A stretch of DNA of 64,000 nucleotides from Chondrilla cf. caribensis (GCA_964020155.1 OZ026550.1:4689852-4753851), one strand, 5' to 3'. Counted from the stretch's first letter, positions 13,001 to 27,378 are shown. Notes: generated by a model from the letters alone, not told the origin. Program-made: numbers and translations.

Positions 13001-13252
13001 GAGATAATCACTATTGCACACTATCAAATTCCGCTTTTTGTTTGTTACTGCTGTTATTTCGTCACTTTCAATACTTTCGTCTTCAGTTTCATGTTTTACT
13101 TACATTCGTTCTGTGCTCACTATCAAGGTCGGGGAAGGTGGTAGTGGTGAAGGATGCCACCAAGGACCTGCATGAGCCTACCTATTCGCAATTGTCAGCA
13201 GAAGAATTCCTTCGGAAGGCATTCTTCCGTCCCGATGTAGAAAGAGTGCCAG
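9017..13252 (+). CDS. NOL7-like nucleolar protein (terminal exon not settled)
   Basis: Four exons join in phase: 9017-9135 (MADRQHTGSEDDDSPISVSF), 9864-10004 (AALLKKVRRSRQERNAQQKK), 10154-10258 (NAETLKDELAKATEEKLQKT) and 13128-13252 (VVVKDATKD, SAEEFLRKAFFRPDVERVP). The pattern is an acidic start, a long very basic helix around residues 40-130, then a short segment resembling the end of animal NOL7 (a basic nucleolar protein of ribosome biogenesis), where a hydrophobic FLxxxFF/Y stretch follows the basic region. The last exon probably lies near 13,765-13,900. Several acceptors are possible there and none gives a convincing NOL7 C-terminus, so the stop is not annotated. The donor of intron 2 is itself the first GT of a (GT)n tract. 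The family call rests on architecture and short motifs and is moderate; that this is a real gene is more certain. Confidence 0.6.
9414..9452. other. Perfect 16-bp stem hairpin
   Basis: GTATCTAGGGTCTGTG (9414-9429), a 7-base loop, and the exact inverse at 9437-9452. In intron 1 of the NOL7-like gene. Confidence 0.85.
10005..10083. repeat. (GT)n microsatellite starting at a splice donor
   Basis: About 80 bp of GT with one TT break. Its first GT is the 5' splice site of NOL7-like intron 2. Confidence 0.85.
10454..10672. mobile_element. ACCGTATA-ended MITE (NOL7-like intron 3)
   Basis: Left end ACCGTATATACGGAAATATT and right end its inverse (AATATTTCCGGATATACGGT). AT dinucleotides lie on both sides. 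Repeated GGCGATTTGGCGG-like motifs fill the interior. A worn copy of its right half is at 11,180-11,245. Confidence 0.7.
10680..11950. repeat. Complex tandem/segmental repeat, about 90-100 bp unit
   Basis: The block AATGTACTTGTTAACAGTGT then GTAAGTGTTTTAATGCACTCC recurs at about 10,940, 11,040, 11,525, 11,615, 11,710 and 11,805. A larger duplication (10,620-11,150 against 11,160-11,930) carries GTTCATGAGATGGATCC and GAATCGCCAACAACATT twice. It fills most of NOL7-like intron 3; nothing coding seen. Confidence 0.8.
12189..12502. mobile_element. MITE with internal palindrome (NOL7-like intron 3)
   Basis: Left end AGGGTAAGACCGGGTATAAT; the right end inverted reads AGGGTAACACGGCATTATTT. Inside, TCCGGCCTCCATTATATTA near 12,259 is mirrored by TAAAATGGAGGCCGGA near 12,303, giving a second hairpin. 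No coding. Confidence 0.6.
12767..12925. mobile_element. Second copy of the same MITE family, NOL7-like intron 3
   Basis: GAATTCTTGTTAATCTGCCA, then CCTTTATCCACCAAACC, then ACAAGTACTAATGAATA matches the copies at 2,681 and 13,339. Its right end is worn. A related left end also appears at about 12,640 (GTGAATTCTTGTTAATCC). Confidence 0.5.
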
Positions 13253-13338
13253 GTAGGGTCCATGTGTACATCTGCGTACATACGTACGTACATAAGTGCA
13301 TATTATGTCAATGTATGGTGCATGAAGTGTAGTGAATG

Positions 13339-13513
13339 CAGTGAATTCTCATAACCCACCACTGCTCTATCCGCCAAACCTATTAATCCAACACAGGTTT
13401 TCCACTACCAATGTAATGTACAAGTACTGATGATTATCCAGTTAATCCACGAACCTCAATTATCTGCCATGATTTTTGATAATGAATTGTAGTAGATTAA
13501 CAAGACTTCACTG
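13339..13513. mobile_element. Third copy of the same MITE family, after NOL7-like exon 4
   Basis: Starts CAGTGAATTCTCATAACCC and ends TTAACAAGACTTCACTG followed by TA. The interior (TATCCGCCAAACC, ACAAGTACTGATGATTATCC) aligns with the two other copies. Confidence 0.65.
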
Positions 13514-13866
13514 TATACGTACATACATACGATGCACACATGCAATACACATGTAGTATATCTGTAAATTATACATTCACACATACATAGGGATACTCAT
13601 TCTGTACATGTGTGTATTCTATACACGTAATAAACTACATATTATCATGTAAATTTGTTTACATCTGTTGAATTCTACTGTTTTTGTTTGTTGTTGTCAT
13701 TAAGCTGTATTGTACATGTGTGTATACGTCTAGCATTTCTATCTCTCTCTCTCTCTCTCTCTTCAACTTCAAGTACACTGGCAAGAAAGGAAGCATACCA
13801 GTTGCTTACCTCCGTCATTCTAATTTTAGTCTCATTTTATTTGGCATTAAATCACTGTGTGTGTGC

Positions 13867-13913
<47 letters not shown>

Positions 13914-14251
13914 TGATATACTCAAATCCATCATGTGTTAACACATGCACACATAATAACAAATGATCACATGAAAATTGATGACACACAATCTTTTGTA
14001 CTTTTCGGAGGACACAGAGAACAGACTACGTACAGTAAAACAATGATCAGCATAAAGGTAATTTTACTTTTAGAAATGAATATTCCGCTTTTGCTGGACG
14101 AATATGCATATCATTGTTCATGGTTATTCGAATTATGTACAATATCTATAATATATATATCCAGAAATCTCAGCTGGATATGTATCGAATTCACCAGAAG
14201 ACTATCTATTTTTAGTAACAAAATCAGATGTGTCTGCTCACGTGACTCGAC

Positions 14252-16375
14252 ATGGCGTCAGTCGAAGCTGCTATCGTAGTCCTCGTCTTGTTGGCCTCCT
14301 TTCAGCATGGTCCGAAGGCACGAGCCTCCCCATCGGAACCGTGGGCCGACTACCCCTTCCGGAACACCTCTCTCCCGTTCTCGGAGAGAGTCAAGGTAAT
14401 CGATCGCGAATAATTGTGCACTCTACGTACATGAAGCCGTGTAACAGATACACACGTATACTCCATTGCACTTGTATGTATGTGTAATGTAAAGTGTGTT
14501 TGTTTGTATGTATTTTGTTTCATATAGTTTTATGTCGTAACTATATCTAGATGATGTGGAAGTTACTTTTGTACACCAACTCATCTGCTGTAGGTGTGTA
14601 TCCAGCATACATGCATACAGTCTGACCTCTATATGTGCATGGAGAACTTCAAAACTTCATGTTGACATTACTTGCATACTGCTAGTCGTGAATGTAGTAA
14701 CTTAAGGAGAGTTTTATGTGAAGTAATATTGTGTGGATGAGATACTGCTAGTTGTGAATGTAGTGACTTAAGGAGAGCTTTAACTCCTTTGAAATATTGT
14801 GTGGAGGAGATGATACACACGGTGTCATTCAGATGTACATGCATGTATATGCATCTCAGTGGGGTTATCCTCCATACAACATCCTCTGCTATCTGACCAC
14901 ATTATCTCGGGAAGTTTTGCTATCGGAAATATATTTGTTTCCTCACAAATGTCAAATTGTGAAGACTTTGCCGTCAGTTAACATCAGTTGCATACATGAC
15001 ATGCATCTTGGCAGGACACTCCAGTATTCAAATCGTACCAATTTTGTTCTCTATCAATTATGCGTGTGTATGCATGCATCCTTTTGCCATCTCAACTTAA
15101 TGTTCTCCCTGCACAGGACCTGGTTGGTAGGTTGACACTGGAAGAGATGGTCTCTCAGATGTCACATGGTGGAGCAAGCAGGAACGGTGAGCTCCAAGTC
15201 CAGTTGGGGAGCTAGGTGGCCCAGCAGTTTGATCAAATTTATCAACTTTATAATAAGATGCCGTTTTCATGGTTACGGCGCCATCCGCATCCTCAAAACA
15301 CTAGAGGTACACCTATATAGCAAGGCCTTATGAAGCTGTGTGGCTGGTAGAATTTCGGCCTTACCACATTTTCAAGTTTTAGTTCAACCGTTAATTTTTA
15401 TTGCATATCAATACATTATGTTCTAATGATATGATCCACCAATGAGGTTAAAGGTCTCTCTCTTGTTTCAAACGGTGTGTTTATGAGGTTCATTGCAAGT
15501 GAAGAAGTGGATTTTTTTTTACAAATTTGAGGGCAACTGTTCCAGTAAACGTAATAACTTCAGCGAAGGTTTTCTAAGCCTAAAAGAGACGCTTAAGTAA
15601 TTTCAGTACAGAGCAGTGGCCTCACGAGTTGTTCTAACCCAAGATATTTGTTACTAGCCTGTACGTATAGTGTAGAATTCAACAGTTTCCATGTTTATGT
15701 AGCCTCAAGCCTCTTGCAATGATAATCCTTGTACCAACAATGTCACTGCTTGTTTTTATCATTAACTTGTTTTGTGGGGTAGCTACGTAGAGAGTTGCAA
15801 AATTTCACATTCAGGTTACCTTCCAAGTATAATGTACTCATGCTATGAATGCATATCCTGGAAACTGTTAATCAGCCTGACAGGTATTTCCTCCCATGCT
15901 GTGCTGTGCACGAAGGAAACTTCATTGAAAGACCTTCTCAATAAAGGGCATGCAATGGACCTACCTCTCTACAACACTTTCTAAGACACTAAAGATGGAC
16001 CTTCCAATGATAGTAGTAAATTATCATGTCTGAAGAGTGGACAACCTCTAAACAGTGTACAAACAGCTGTTCCTAGGCCTCAAGTGTCCTTTGTGGAGAG
16101 GTTCCACTGTGTAGCCTGTAATATCATACAATGTCACTGTCGTAACCTCTATTGTAGGCCCTGCTCCTGCCATATCTAGACTGGGTATCAGCCCCTACCA
16201 GTGGGGTACAGAGTGCCTGAGTGGGGATGTTCATGCTGGACCAGCAACCTCCTTCCCCATGTCACTCGGAATGGTGAGTCGACTCAATGACTCCTCTGTA
16301 TGGCATGTAATTGTATGTATGTATGTATATGCGCTTGCCCCTTTGGAGGTGCTGTGGACCATGTGCTGACCAGGA

Positions 16376-16414
<39 letters not shown>

Positions 16415-16415
16415 G

Positions 16416-16472
<57 letters not shown>

Positions 16473-17238
16473 CATGTAGCAACAGATCTATATATTATTT
16501 GTGCTGAGACGAATGATCGATTTTCATTTCAATTCCAGTTAATCACAGAAAGTAATTAAGGGACTAGCACAGAAAGCCACCCCCACCTTATTACCCAGAA
16601 TCTTCTTTCCATGGGTTCAATTTTGTACTTCAAGAGTACACTAAGATACACAGCTATAGTGTACCACCACATGTACATACTAAGGTATACAGATAGTATG
16701 CCACCGCATTTACACACTAAGGTACAGTGAAACCTCGCTAATCCGACACCTCTATAATCTGACATTCTCTCTAATCCGACCATTATATGAGGTACAGTCA
16801 CCATACATAAGTATGGTAAGAGGCACTCCATAATCCAACAACCTCCTAATCCAACATTATTCTCAGATCCCATTGAGTGTCGGATTAGAGAGGTTTCACT
16901 GTATATGCAGAGGATATTCCATCATGTACATGATTATACGTATTGTTTAACAGGCTGCCACCTTCAATCGCAGCATCTTGTTTGAAGTCGCCAGGGCAAC
17001 CAGTGATGAAGTTCGATCCAAGGTAGACATGTTTTTAACTTGTGTACCTCAGTGTAATTAGCTGTGTACCCATGTATGCATATGTACTAAGGTGAAGTGT
17101 GTGTGTGTGTGGTTGGTTCTAGCGTAGCATTGATTGTTGACTGTGTTATGTTCTGTGCTGTGTTGCAGAACAACAACTATACTGCTCATTCCGATTACAA
17201 TTTCCACACTGGACTGAGCTGTTGGTGAGTCTTGTGTG

Positions 17239-17315
<77 letters not shown>

Positions 17316-20300
17316 ATAATATAATAACTGAATAATACTAAATAGAATAAAATAAAAATTCACATATGAGAAACATGCGAAATGTCTTCTCTTGCATTGT
17401 TAGGAGTCCAGTTGTGAACATAATGCGAGATCCAAGGTGGGGGAGGAACCAGGTACGTTCAGTGCTACACAGTTCCGGTATTGCTGAAGGTATCTGTGGA
17501 GTGATTGTGTCATTTTTGTCGCAGTTCCACTTTCACAAGCACATGCATGCTCTAATACTCTAATAAAATAATTGTACACTGTAGCACTTTTAAGTATAAT
17601 CATATCCGTATGTACTGTGTACACAATTGCGTTACATGTGTGTGTTCACCCTCATATTCCATATGTACATACTGCTTTGTACATTTGTACAAACCACTCA
17701 GCCCTGCATGTTGTAAAACTGTACAGACTTGTCAACCAAACACTCAGTCCTGTTGTACAACTGTATGGACCTGTCAACCAAACACTCAGTCCTGTTGTAC
17801 AACTGTACGGACCTGTCAACCAACCACTCAGTCCTGTTGTACAACTGTACAGATCTGTCAATCAACCACTCGGTCATGTTGTACAACTGTACAGACTTGT
17901 TAACCAAACACTCAGTCCTGTTGTACAATTGTACGGACCTTGTCAATCAACCACTCGGTCATGTTGTACAACTGTACAGACTTGTTAACCAAACACTCAG
18001 TCCTGTTGTACAATTGTACGGACTTGTCAATCAACCACTCAGTCCTGTTGTACAACTGTACGGACCTGTCAATCAACCACTCGGTCATGTTGTACAACTG
18101 TACAGACTTATCAACCGATCGCTAAGTCCTGTTGTACTACTGTACAGACCTGTCAATCAACCACTCAGTTATGTTGTATAACTGTACAGACCTGTCAATC
18201 AACTGTACAGACCTGTCAATCAACTGGACAGACCTGTCAATCAAACTCTCGGTCATATTGTACAACTGTACAGACCTGTCAATCAACTGTACAGACCTGT
18301 TAAACAGTTAGTTAATTTTTTTCCTCTATAATAATAAGATTATTATTTGTATTCTATGCACACACACACTCACACACACACACGCACACACACGCACACA
18401 CACACGCACACACACACACACACACACACGCACACACACGCACACACACACGCACACACACGCACACACACACACACACACTTGGAACAGTATGTGAGAA
18501 CTGTTGATACTTAATTAATTAATCACAATTTGAATTATAAACCATCAATTATTAAGTATTCTCATGTGTAATATTTGATTGCATTTAATATGAAACATTA
18601 CTGTTTATCATGCAGTTAATTTTATTTAAAAGGTTAATTCCACTCTTATATTGTAGACGTTGTAGTTTTCATTGATTTCCTCTCCAAAACACAATCTCAG
18701 CTTTAGTACTGTCGTGGAGTGTGTGGTGGCTTAGTGGGAGGGTAGTATCCTTTTCCTGGAGGTCCTGGAGGTCCTTGCTTACCTGGACTTCCTGGTTGAC
18801 CAGGACGTCCATATCCCGGCCTGCCTGGCTCCCCTGGTTTACCCGGGTCTCCTGGCCATCCTGGTTTCCCCTTGCTTCCTGGTATACCCGGGTTTCCTGG
18901 CCTACCAGGCTTTCCAGGTCGTCCTGGGGGTCTGAAAAAACGTCGTCCTGGTGGACCAGGTGGTCCCTTAGGTCCTGGTGGACCAGGTGGTCCCTTAGGT
19001 CCTGGAGGTCCATTATCTCCCCGCTTGCCAGGTAGTCCCGGATCTCCTCTACTTCCCTTGTAACCTGGTCGTCCTGGTCTGCCCGGGTTACCCTGCTTTC
19101 CTGGATTACCAGGGTAACCTACATCCCCTTTGTAACCCGGGGGGCCTGGTTTGCCTGGTCTTCCTTGTTTTCCTGGATACCCTTTGTCTCCTCTTTGCCC
19201 GGGTCGTCCAGTACCTGGTTTACCTGGTGGACCCTGACGACCTGGTTTACCTGGTACACCCTGTTTTCCTGGTGGTCCACTTGGACCAGGGCGACCAGCT
19301 GGACAGGTGCACGGCTTATAAGGGGGACGATAACTCCTCTTCGTCAATGATCCCTCTGTAGCCCCTGTACAGAGAGAGTAAACATACGTACAGTACACAC
19401 GAAGGCCAATAAAACAGGAAAATTACTTATTTCAAGTGTTGTGTTGAGCACATTTGCAGTGGAACCATTCTCATATTAAGAACAGTTTGGCCCATTGTAA
19501 GCAGCTGTTTCTATTACAAATGTCTTATCAATTCAGAAACTACTTATTGCACCACAGTAGTACACCAAATGGTGTCCTTACTATAGAGGTTTCCTCAATT
19601 CGGAGGTCATTTTGTACACTACAGTACTACACTGGGACACAGAATGGCGTCCTTACTATAGAGGTTTCCTCAATTGAGAGGTCATTTTATACACTACAGT
19701 ACTACACTGGGACACAGAATGGCTTCCTTACTATAGAGGTTTCCTCAATTCAGAGGTCATTTTATATACTACAGTACTACACTGGGACACAGAATGGTGT
19801 CCTTACTACAGAGGTTAGAAGTACAGCAATCCATGCACTAAACCCATAGGTATGCAAATGGTAGGAATAAGTGACAATGACGGCAATGTCTACCTGTCAC
19901 TTCTGTCCCCTCTGTCCCCTCTGTCCCTTCCGGCTGGTCCTCAGCAGCAAATCCCTCGATGAGTTTGTCCTCTACTTGTCTGATCCTCACATCCAGTGCG
20001 TTCCCCTCTCCTTCAAAGTGTGTCCAAGCGACAATGAACCCGACCCCTTCGAGCATTGCAACAGTGAAGGTGACTGCGATGAAGCCCAGCAGTAGTGGTC
20101 GAGAAAGACAGAATCTTTCTCTTCTCTCCGATTCCATCTTCGTATACATGTGGCTATATTGCCTGCTGGCAGTGTGTGATGAGTTGTGACCTGATCTTTC
20201 TTCTACTTATACCAATCTTGGAGGAAGTGAACTGACAACAATATCCTTATGAGTTGTTCAATGTTTGGAAACTATTGTGCCAAATATATTGTTTGTATGT

Positions 20301-22565
20301 GTATCATCAGTACAGACCAATGTACCCTGTAGTACCACCTGTGTGAATTGTAGCTAGTTTTAATAATAATATTATAATAATAATATTCCGTATTCAATTT
20401 GTATGGTATACAGGTGCCGGTCTGTATACTGTAGAATGAGTGTGGTTTATGCATATCATTTGCTATGAAAGTAAAACTTCACAGCAATACATCAAGTACA
20501 ATGGTTTTGAGTGATGTCTGGAATGCATGGGCGTAGGAAGGCAATTTAGATTGGGGGGCACTTGCTAGACCAGGCTGATAGTGGTTTGTTGGGTGGCCAT
20601 TTTCTTCTACCATGTGGCTAATGCTTTGCTAATCGCTTTGTTCAACGAACAATTTGCGTTCAGAGAAACCAAAAATGACCTAAATCGAACAATATTGGCG
20701 GCCACCGCAATTAAGAGCGTGGGCAGCTCGATCGGACTCCGCTAATGAACGGAAACAATTACCTCGCTAACGCTCGGTAATTACAATATAAATTCATTGT
20801 TGCAGTTATGTGTAGGAACACATATTATATATATAATATATCGGTTATCACAATGATCGACACTGGATTTATAGAACAGTATACTATGTGTGCTTATGGG
20901 TGGCAGTATGGTGAAATGATGTGAGTATTTGAAACAATTTAGATCCACTCTGTTCAACTCCATATTAATAGTTAAAAAGAAGACCCATTCTCGGGACTTA
21001 CTTGTGTGTTCATATCTGAATTTCAGTGTGTATTGTAGCAATGCAATAGAAGTACATTTATGTCTAAGAGTATCAATCACCTCTGGATGTAGCTAGTGGA
21101 ACAGGGCACATACAGAGTTTGGGCATGTTTCTGGCTTTAGTTCCAACTAAACCTGGATCAAGTATCAGCTTGACATGGTGACCCCTTTATCATGAGCTAC
21201 GACAAACCGTGCTTTGCTATTTTATTTCTATTCTCTCCCATAAATTTCTGATATAGTCATTTATACTCCTCTCTGTGTGTCCACTGATGGCAAGACATCG
21301 ATTCTCGCAAAACTATTGATTTTTTTGAATAGAACACCATCAAAATTCTCACCAACCCTCATGTACCTGCATGTACTACTTGAGCCTACCTCCAGATGTC
21401 CACCATACTGTATAGCTGAAAACGTTCACAGAAGAACTTTGCAATTTCACGCTCAAACAAGCATAACAGAGCCCCTTATTTTTTCTCAGTAACCTACATA
21501 CTCTCTCTTTATGTGTACGTATGTTCGTCTGTGCCCTCAATTGTTATGTACATTCACTCCAGCCTATCTCTAGACGGGATGCCCACCAATAGTGAGACAT
21601 TGCTCCCTTGTGAATCGATGATATAGCCGTTTCAGACTGATTGTGTTGTTAAACTTCATGCAGTGATACTGTGTTCATTCGCTGTGTCACTGTTTCAGCT
21701 TGGGGTCAGTGGTAGACATCACTGTGATGAACTGTGTCTATGGTGAGGTGGTCAACTATGGTGTCTTCAGGATGCTCACTCACAACAAACACAACTCCCT
21801 CACACCTTTGCCGAGAACAGACCCACAACATGTAGCAGGCCCTCCCAACCATGTATAGCATACAAATACACTACAATGGTATCCCTTGTGGATGCCAATG
21901 TCTCACCTGTGTTAAACACACACACGGGATGATGTCGTATTGTATGGTATTATTGTATGGTTTGTGTATGAGCACTAAGGCTTCTGTGTGTCGCAACAAA
22001 TGTAACATACGGTGAGTCTGGATAACGCGACCGACCTGCATGTGCTCAACACACACATGAGGATGCCATAATGGCTTGTGTATGAGCTCCAAGGCTTCTG
22101 TGTGTCACAGCAAATGTAACACAGTGTAGTCTGGTAACTCAACTAACCTGTGCTCAACAGACACACACATGATGATGGCTGTGTATGAGCTCCAAGGCTT
22201 CTGTGTGTCGCAACAAATGTAAATCTCAATGGAGTCTGGAAACTCCCCCTTCTGTAATGTTCACTGTTATGAGATTCTACAAACATGTTATCTCATATCA
22301 ATGGGAATCACGGCAATTCAAATAACAGTTTGTTGTGACATGTCTACCCAATAATTTGGACCTGTGTGTGTGAAATTCAGAGCTGTGTTTCACTCGGGTG
22401 AACTCAACTGTAGTCAGAAGCTATTTGTACTGAATAGATGCAGCGGGGATGAGACTTAGTGAATAATAAGTTTTTGGAGGTGTACTGCACACATACATTG
22501 CAGGATTGGGGGTTTTCACAGTACTTGATAATGTTAACGAAGAGCAGCATTGTTGTGTGTGTATG

Positions 22566-22599
<34 letters not shown>

Positions 22600-23899
22600 G
22601 TGTGTGTGTGTGTGCGTGTGTGTGTGTGCTCTTGTATAGATTCTGTTGTCGTATCACTTACTCATCCTGTGTTGCATTTGTATAGCAAGTCGCTATTAAC
22701 ATCACTTTTGTCTGCTGTATCTGAGTGTGGTGCATGAAAAGAAATTTATGTATGCTATACTTACCCAGTATTTGCACTTTGTATGGTGTGTAGCATGTGT
22801 GTGTGTGTGTGCACCAGTGCACACGATTGTGTGCATGTATGTACAGAGAGTCTATCCTCCACCATCATTTTGAACTTGTGAACTTGGAAACATGATTCAA
22901 TCTGCAGTGTACATGCATATACGTATGTGAAATGAAAATGAAGTCACAGATATTGTTCCCCTTTGTGTGTGTACAATGCTTGAGATTAGAGGTAACTACT
23001 ATTATGTATTTCTCACAATTGCAAGTTGGACAATTGACACATCCATGATCCACTCTGTCATTTACGTTCACATAGGAGACTTATGGGGAGTGTCCGTTCC
23101 TGAGTAGCACCATGGCTGATGCCTTCGTGCGTGGACTACAGGGAGGTGAGTGGGTGGATCAAAAGAAGTAAGCGGATAGATTACAGGAAGTGAGTGGGTG
23201 GAATACAGGAAGTGAGTGAGTGGAATACAGGAAGTCACAGCAAGGGTGGAGAATATACGGAAGTAAGTGGGTAGATCACAGGAAGTGAGTGTGTGGAATA
23301 CAGGAAGTGAGTGGGTGGAATACAGGAAGGAGTGGGTAGATCACAGGAAGTGAGTGTGTGGAGAATATACAGATAGTAAGTTCTGAATAGACGGAAAAAG
23401 TGGAATTAAAAGTATTGTAAAGCACGTGTGTGTGGTGATGTATGACTGATATTACACTGCCATTATCCACTCATTCAGAGTGATACCACTGTGTTCAGCT
23501 GAATGATAGGCAAATATTCATCTTAATAAAATATAGTACATATACATGTACTATGTACATATATGTGGTATATTATGTGTAAATATCCATTTTAACAACC
23601 TCATCATGCTTGCTCGTAATTTTACAGATAACCCGCGATACGTGGAGGCAAATGCCGGTTGCAAGCACTACGACGTACATGGTGGTCCGGAGAACATTCC
23701 GGTCTCTCGTTTTAGCTTCAATGCCGAGGTGTCTGCTACAGACTGGCACTACACCTTCCTGCCTGCCTTCAAGGCTTGCCTGGATGCTGGCACTCTCAGC
23801 TACATGTGCAGCTACAACAGGTTTGTCCTGTATTGTGTGTATCACATGTACTGACTGTGTGAGGCCTGACACTATGTGGTGGTACAGTATTTGATGATG

Positions 23900-23959
<60 letters not shown>

Positions 23960-24023
23960 CGCGCGCGCGTGTGTGTGTGTGTACGCGCGTGTGTGTGTGT
24001 GTACGTGTGTGTGCATGTGTATG

Positions 24024-24097
<74 letters not shown>

Positions 24098-24127
24098 TGT
24101 GTGTGCATGTGTATGTACATGTATGTG

Positions 24128-24188
<61 letters not shown>

Positions 24189-26764
24189 CATATGTGTGTA
24201 TTCATGACTGTATTCTGTGTATTCCTAAACCTCAGTATATATCACATGTATGGATCCTGTGTGTTTTGTTTCATTAGCATCAATGGTGTCCCAGCATGTG
24301 CTAATACCCAGCTCTTGACCGATATCACCAGAAAGGAGTGGGGCTTTCAAGGCTACGTTGTCAGCGACCAAGGAGCAATAGGTAACCCATCCCTGTAGTA
24401 CAACACTAGGTGTACAAGGTGGTATCAGTGTACTAGGTGGATGTCGAGGTGGTATCAGTGTACTAGGTGGATGTCAAGGTGGTATCAGTGTACTAGGTGG
24501 ATGTCAAGGTGGTATCAGTGTACTAGGTGGATGTCAAGGTGGTATCAGTGTACTAGGTGGATGTCAAGGTGGTGTCAGTGTACTAGGTGGATGTCAAGGT
24601 GGTATCAGTGTACTAGGTGGATGTCAATGTGGTATCAGTGTACTAGGTGGATGTCAAGGTGGTATCAGTGTACTAGGTAGATGTCAAGGTGGTATCAGTG
24701 TACTAGGTGGATGTCAATGTGGTATCAGTGTACTAGGTGGATGTCAAGGTGGTATCAGTGTACTAGGTGGATGTCAAGGTGGTATTAGTGTACTAGGTGG
24801 ATGTCGAGGTGGTATCAGTGTACTAGGTGGATGTCAAGGTGGTATCTGTGTACTAGGTGGATGTCGAGGTGGTATCAGTGTACTAGGTGGATGTCAAGGT
24901 GGTATCAGTGTACTAGGTGGATGTCAAGGTGGTATCAGTATACTAGGTGGATGTCAAGGTGGTATCAGTGTACAAGGTGGTGTCAAGGTGGTATCAGTGT
25001 ACTAGGTGGATGTCAAGGTGGTATCAGTGTACTAGGTGGATGTCAATGTGGTATCAGTGTACTAGGTGGATATCAAGGTGGTGTCAGTGTACTAGGTGGA
25101 TGTCAATGTGGTATCAGTGTACTAAGTGGATGTCAAGGTGGTATCAGTGTACTAGGTGGATGTCAAGGTGGTATCTTTATCTGTTCATCCTTTCCAGAGA
25201 ACATCATGACTGCTCATCACTACACTAAAACGGAAGTGGAAACAGCTGCTGCAGCCATCAATGCTGGCACCTGTCTTGAGGATGGTAATTTGGAGAAAAA
25301 CATCTTCTCTTATGCAACAGAAGCCGTCCAACAGGTCTGTCCATCCCTCTGTCACCCTGATGTATGTGTACCAGCACTCACTAAAGTATTCATTCAATGA
25401 GAAGTACTTTTGTACACTACATGTATCCTATGTTCATATGTATGTATAATCTATCTATCTGTAATCTCACAGCAGCTGTTGCTATAATCTCAAAGCAGCT
25501 GTTGCTATAATCTTAAAGCAGCTGTTGCTATAATCTTAAAGCAGCTGTTGCTATAATCTCACAGCAGCTGTAGCTGTAACCTCACAACAGCTGTTGCTAT
25601 AACCCTTATAACAGTAACTTCAATAATATACTGTAATTATAGCCATAAATCCAGTTTCATAACACCAATAACCATCCAGGATGTATCAAATCGAGTATTC
25701 TCAACGCAATTGCATTATCTCCACTATATGTAGTATACTCCTCTGGTCTGCATTTTGTATAGGGGTTGATCAAGATGGAGACTATTCAGGACTGTGCCAG
25801 CAGGTTGTTTATGACCAGAATGAGACTGGGAGAGTTCGATCCACCGGAAATGAACCCTTACAGCAAGTGAGGTTGTAGGGGATGGCCCTGCAACATGGGA
25901 ATTCCCCTTTCATTGTCCAAACACTAGTTTGGGGGCACACCACTCAACTCACAATAATTGATTGTTTATTTGATTTGCGTACATGGCAAATCAATTAGGG
26001 GTCAGAGGTGTGGACTAGAAACATCAAAATGACCTGTTTGGATAACTGTCATAAGCTCTATATCAACCTGTATGTACTAACTTCCTAATGTATGTACTAT
26101 TGTGTTATGTATAGTAAGTTGTTATGTAGTTGTACTAAAATACATCTACACAACTATATTGATTTTGTATCCATTATTACCCATTATTTGGAGGTAATAT
26201 TGAGTGTTCCCCAGTACTTGGTCTTACATTGTATTCTTATGTTGTGGGTACACAGTGAACAGCGGTCATCCGCAAAGAACAACATTTCATTTGTATAATA
26301 CGCACACAAGTGGTGTGTTTGTTCATTTTCAAACGTTCTTAGCACACTATATGGAGCATGAAGTCCTTGGAAAACAGCTTGTACTTCTCTTGATCTTCCT
26401 CCAGGTTGAACCCTTCTGACTTTGTCCAGAGTCCCACTCACCAAGCCCTCTCCCTCAATGCCACTCTTCAGTCCATGGTTCTCCTGAAGAACGACGGTGG
26501 TTTCTTGCCTCTCACAAAGAAGTACAACACAATCGCAGTGAGTTGGAGCTACAGTATTGTCTGGAGGATTGCATGTGGTTTTGATGTGTGAAAATTATTC
26601 ACCTGGTTCACAGGTCGTGGGACCATTCATGGACGACCCTAATGCCATATTTGGAGATTACTCACCTGACATCATGGTATGCTGTGTGTGTGTGTGTGTG
26701 TGTGCGTGCATGTGTGTTTGTGTGTGTATGTGTGTGTGTAATATGTGCATAATATGTGCATGTG

Positions 26765-26844
<80 letters not shown>

Positions 26845-27232
26845 CAGAAGTATGCGTGTGTAGGTAGATACGTTAAAACATTCTCAAGCTCCACCCCACC
26901 CCCCACCCCCCCCACCCCCTATAATGTACCAATATTTACATTTTGACATATCAATTGGATATACGAAACCCTTTTTTACAATCCTGTCTATGACCCTGAA
27001 TGTTTAGTATGATTATTGCTCATTCTGCTGTAGACGGAGTATGTAGTGACACCTCTCCAAGGACTGTCTAAGGCTTTCAATATGAGGCTGTCCAATGCTT
27101 CTGGATGTGATGATGAGAAGTGCATGTGAGTGGGTTTTGTTAGTTTGCATGTTTTCTGTACTTGCGAGCGTACGAACGAACATGCACTCACACATGTGAA
27201 TTCAAGACACACATGCATGCATGCACACACAT

Positions 27233-27302
<70 letters not shown>

Positions 27303-27344
27303 ATACACACACAGACACACACAAACACACACACACGCACACGT

Positions 27345-27378
<34 letters not shown>

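Noticed and set aside
17572..18181. Open frames on both strands with repeated [10 protein letters not shown] or [10 protein letters not shown]
   Set aside because: The 42-bp repeat unit is a multiple of three, so all frames stay open by periodicity.
18721..19350. Plus-strand frames opposite the collagen ([19 protein letters not shown])
   Set aside because: Mirror frames of Gly-X-Y codons; the minus strand has the start, membrane segment, splice sites and stop.
24396..25180. Possible CRISPR array
   Set aside because: Units are contiguous tandem copies with no unique spacers, in a eukaryotic intron.
24441..25400. Frame of repeated [10 protein letters not shown]
   Set aside because: 30-bp minisatellite inside a GH3 intron; only its tail overlaps GH3 exon 10, in another frame.
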